NCBI RefSeq assembly: GCF_000373185.1
Contig: NZ_KB890637.1
Coordinates: 2,550 to 36,372 of the forward strand
Source of the DNA: Segatella paludivivens DSM 17968 = JCM 13650
GTDB lineage: Bacteria > Bacteroidota > Bacteroidia > Bacteroidales > Bacteroidaceae
Direction of reading: 5' to 3'
DNA length: 33,823 nucleotides
This document shows, in pieces, positions 31,839-33,823 of this stretch. A program made the position numbers and the translations under genes. The notes under the pieces are model-generated. The model searched no databases and was not told the DNA's origin. It saw only the letters and a program-made list of their open reading frames with translations. Each line of letters opens with the position of its first letter. Position 1 is the first letter of the stretch.

Positions 31839-33823
31839 TTAGAACTTATTCAATAGATTTTTTAACTTATCGGCATTAAAATAAGCATCAAATGTATACT
31901 GAATTATTTTCCCATCCCTACCAATAAGAGCAGCGCGTGGTATGCCTGTGAAGTTGAACATTGCTCGTAGCAGTTCCCATTCTGATGGTGTAACATATAT
32001 GTGTTCACCATTGATCTTAGACTCTGACATCCATTTCTCTCCTTTGTCGCGTGGAGTATCACCCTCATTGCAGATATAAAGGAACTTAAACTTTTCATTT
32101 TTCAGCTCCTCTACATATTTACGCATATTCAACATACCCTGACGACATGGTCCACAAAATATTCCCCAGAAGTCTATTAGCATTAAATTTCCATGATATT
32201 GAGATGTTAGTTTATCCCATAAAGCTTTTTGTGCTGGTGTCCATGTTTCTGTTATGTCTTTTGTGTTGTTTCCTTCAGTAATTTTAACCATATTTCTATA
32301 ACCATCCATCACAGAATAGGCAACTTTAGGATAGTGCATCTTTATTAAATCATTAGTGGTTTTCATTTCTTCAGTTGATAAGCGTGCACTATTCATTTCT
32401 TCAGCTAACAAGCGTGTACTATCGCATTTCTCCAATTGATAATTATTGATCAAATCTTTATATCTACTTGCTGCAGTCTGAGATAAAAAGAGGTCATTCA
32501 TAAAAGTACCTTCCATATTAAACTCCTCAGAAGGTTTCTTTATATCCTTTGAAAGATCATATTGCTCAGGGTGTAATCTCATACGTATATCACGGAAGAG
32601 AGGTCCATACAATGTTCTGTTTAGAAATATCCATTGTTGGCTCTCGCTTATTACCAATGGGTTATCATAGAGCAATGACTTATATTTTAGGAGTGGACGA
32701 TAAATAGATTCATTGTCAAGTGGAATAAATGTGCTATCCTGTTTCCACTCCATTGAACCGTCTGCTTTTGTCATTTTGATGTATCTATTTTCATTATAGT
32801 ACATCATCATATCTTCCATCGTTGTGAGATATTGGCACAAGGTGCATGTCATAAGAAGGTCCTTGCCATATATGGAAAGTGGTGTGTTACGTATTATTTG
32901 GTGCATCTTATCACTTTCAATCAGTTCAATAATCTTATCAGATAAATCTTTAAGCGCATTTTTTACACCTTCATTGCCTTGTTTGACAGCGCCTTCGATA
33001 AAATGATAATCATATTCCTTATTCATCAATTTTTTCATCAATACAGGAATCAATGTATTGATCATTGCCGACTCACTATTGCTGCAGAAATATTTATAGC
33101 GCACTCGTCTATACGAGTTACATTCTGCTGTAGTGTATAAGTCAAGTGTATCTCCCCCTTGCACATATACATATTCCATAATAGGCATAATGGATACAAA
33201 CTGAGGGGCATTAAGAGGTATCTGAAATTCTACACTATTATCTTTATTAAGTTCGCCTGGTATTACATTTTCTTTTCTATTGAACTGATTCTCGAATTTT
33301 GCACTCATAACACCGAAGTCTTTTTTCAGTACGTTTGGCAAATGGGCGACGTGTACTCTCAATGTTGCAGACTGCGATTTACAGAAATCTAAATCCTTGT
33401 AGCGTGATGGATCAAATGTCCAATCAGAGTTCTTTGATGGCAATTTTAGATAATCATCTGCAGTCTTAGCTTGATTGCCAATTAATGTCTTATTTGACTG
33501 CTTCTTAGTTGTTGATTTCAGCTGAATGCCATAAGTCTGCTCATATGGCGGTGTACCAGGTTCTATCATATTGAATAGTTTAACATTCTTGCTTAACGGT
33601 TCAAAATATAGAACACAAGATTTGCTACCAGACTGAGGCATCAATATCAGTTCATTCGTCTTTACACTATCAGTGCGTAATAATTTGAAACTTTTGCTTG
33701 ATTGTGCATCTTGTAATACCGTTTTGTCGTCAATGCGAACCCCATAATTAGGCAAATTGTGTAAGGTGCAATGCAGTATCGTTGCATCTTTTGTTTGTTC
33801 AATAGCTTGAATTTCAATCCATG
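31839..33823 (-). CDS. Secreted thioredoxin-domain protein, tandem array copy 3 (5' end outside window)
   Basis: A third paralogue, open to the right edge. The last codons in the window (WIEIQAIEQTKDATILHC) align with residues about 33-50 of copies 1 and 2, so only about 32 N-terminal residues, including the signal peptide, are missing. The thioredoxin domain has DFWGIFCGPCRQG (CGPC) and GIPRAALIGRDGK. It retains the 30-base NSARLSTEEM unit as in copy 1, and its C-terminus AYFNADKLKNLLNKF is like copy 1, whereas its 3' flank matches copy 2. The array may continue beyond the window. Confidence 0.87.
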   Translation of the reverse strand, partial: WIEIQAIEQTKDATILHCTLHNLPNYGVRIDDKTVLQDAQSSKSFKLLRTDSVKTNELILMPQSGSKSCVLYFEPLSKNVKLFNMIEPGTPPYEQTYGIQLKSTTKKQSNKTLIGNQAKTADDYLKLPSKNSDWTFDPSRYKDLDFCKSQSATLRVHVAHLPNVLKKDFGVMSAKFENQFNRKENVIPGELNKDNSVEFQIPLNAPQFVSIMPIMEYVYVQGGDTLDLYTTAECNSYRRVRYKYFCSNSESAMINTLIPVLMKKLMNKEYDYHFIEGAVKQGNEGVKNALKDLSDKIIELIESDKMHQIIRNTPLSIYGKDLLMTCTLCQYLTTMEDMMMYYNENRYIKMTKADGSMEWKQDSTFIPLDNESIYRPLLKYKSLLYDNPLVISESQQWIFLNRTLYGPLFRDIRMRLHPEQYDLSKDIKKPSEEFNMEGTFMNDLFLSQTAASRYKDLINNYQLEKCDSTRLLAEEMNSARLSTEEMKTTNDLIKMHYPKVAYSVMDGYRNMVKITEGNNTKDITETWTPAQKALWDKLTSQYHGNLMLIDFWGIFCGPCRQGMLNMRKYVEELKNEKFKFLYICNEGDTPRDKGEKWMSESKINGEHIYVTPSEWELLRAMFNFTGIPRAALIGRDGKIIQYTFDAYFNADKLKNLLNKF

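Noticed and set aside
31904..33392. Small ORFs antisense to or out of frame with the array genes (also 27043, 27963, 29518, 30379)
   Set aside because: They recur at the same place in each copy simply because the copies are homologous; the sense frame explains them.

Overview
The window looks like chromosome of a Prevotella/Segatella-type member of the Bacteroidales. Evidence: recurrent Bacteroidetes promoter elements (TTTG, about 19 bases, TAnnTTTG), a SusC/SusD pair, a DUF3822-rsmD pair, an HU tail followed by a 'smalltalk'-type micro-ORF, and AT-rich DNA with no obvious Shine-Dalgarno sites. I see no tRNA, rRNA, CRISPR array, transposase or phage gene.

Layout. (1) 1-344: the 3' end of an HU-like gene, a terminator, and two overlapping micro-ORFs. 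(2) 345-4125: an AT-rich accessory segment. Three blocks of a short 'CGCAGATTACGCAG' repeat with a conserved AATGCAGC/GCTGCATT hairpin bound two cassettes. The first cassette holds a TonB-C-like protein and a tandem pair resembling NTF2-fold immunity proteins. The second holds a tandem pair of unknown lipoproteins. (3) 4140-5495: a DMT-family exporter and an orphan ribbon-helix-helix antitoxin whose promoter carries 11-bp phased repeats. (4) 5684-14296: housekeeping genes: dnaG, queD, queE, a cardiolipin synthase, DUF3822-rsmD, a RecD-like helicase, an SDR oxidoreductase and a C_GCAxxG_C_C protein. (5) 14404-20047: a SusC-SusD-TlpA operon behind a long leader that encodes a 19-residue Cys-rich peptide. 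(6) 20273-26617: a ThiE/TenI-like protein, a secreted thioredoxin-alpha/beta-hydrolase fusion, a SprT-like protease, alaS and a MerR regulator. (7) 26978 to the right edge: a tandem array of about 2.4-kb units. Each unit encodes a secreted protein of about 690 residues with a C-terminal thioredoxin domain and is followed by a structured intergenic element. The third copy runs off the window.

Themes. Five secreted thioredoxin-fold proteins lie in the right half, one co-transcribed with a nutrient importer whose leader peptide is Cys-rich. This suggests, as inference, a cell-envelope thiol/disulfide theme. The left accessory region looks like repeat-bounded cassettes of small secreted or immunity-like proteins. 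The most promising undescribed items are the Cys-rich leader before susC, the mosaic TlpA-like array with covarying hairpins, and the repeat-bounded cassettes.
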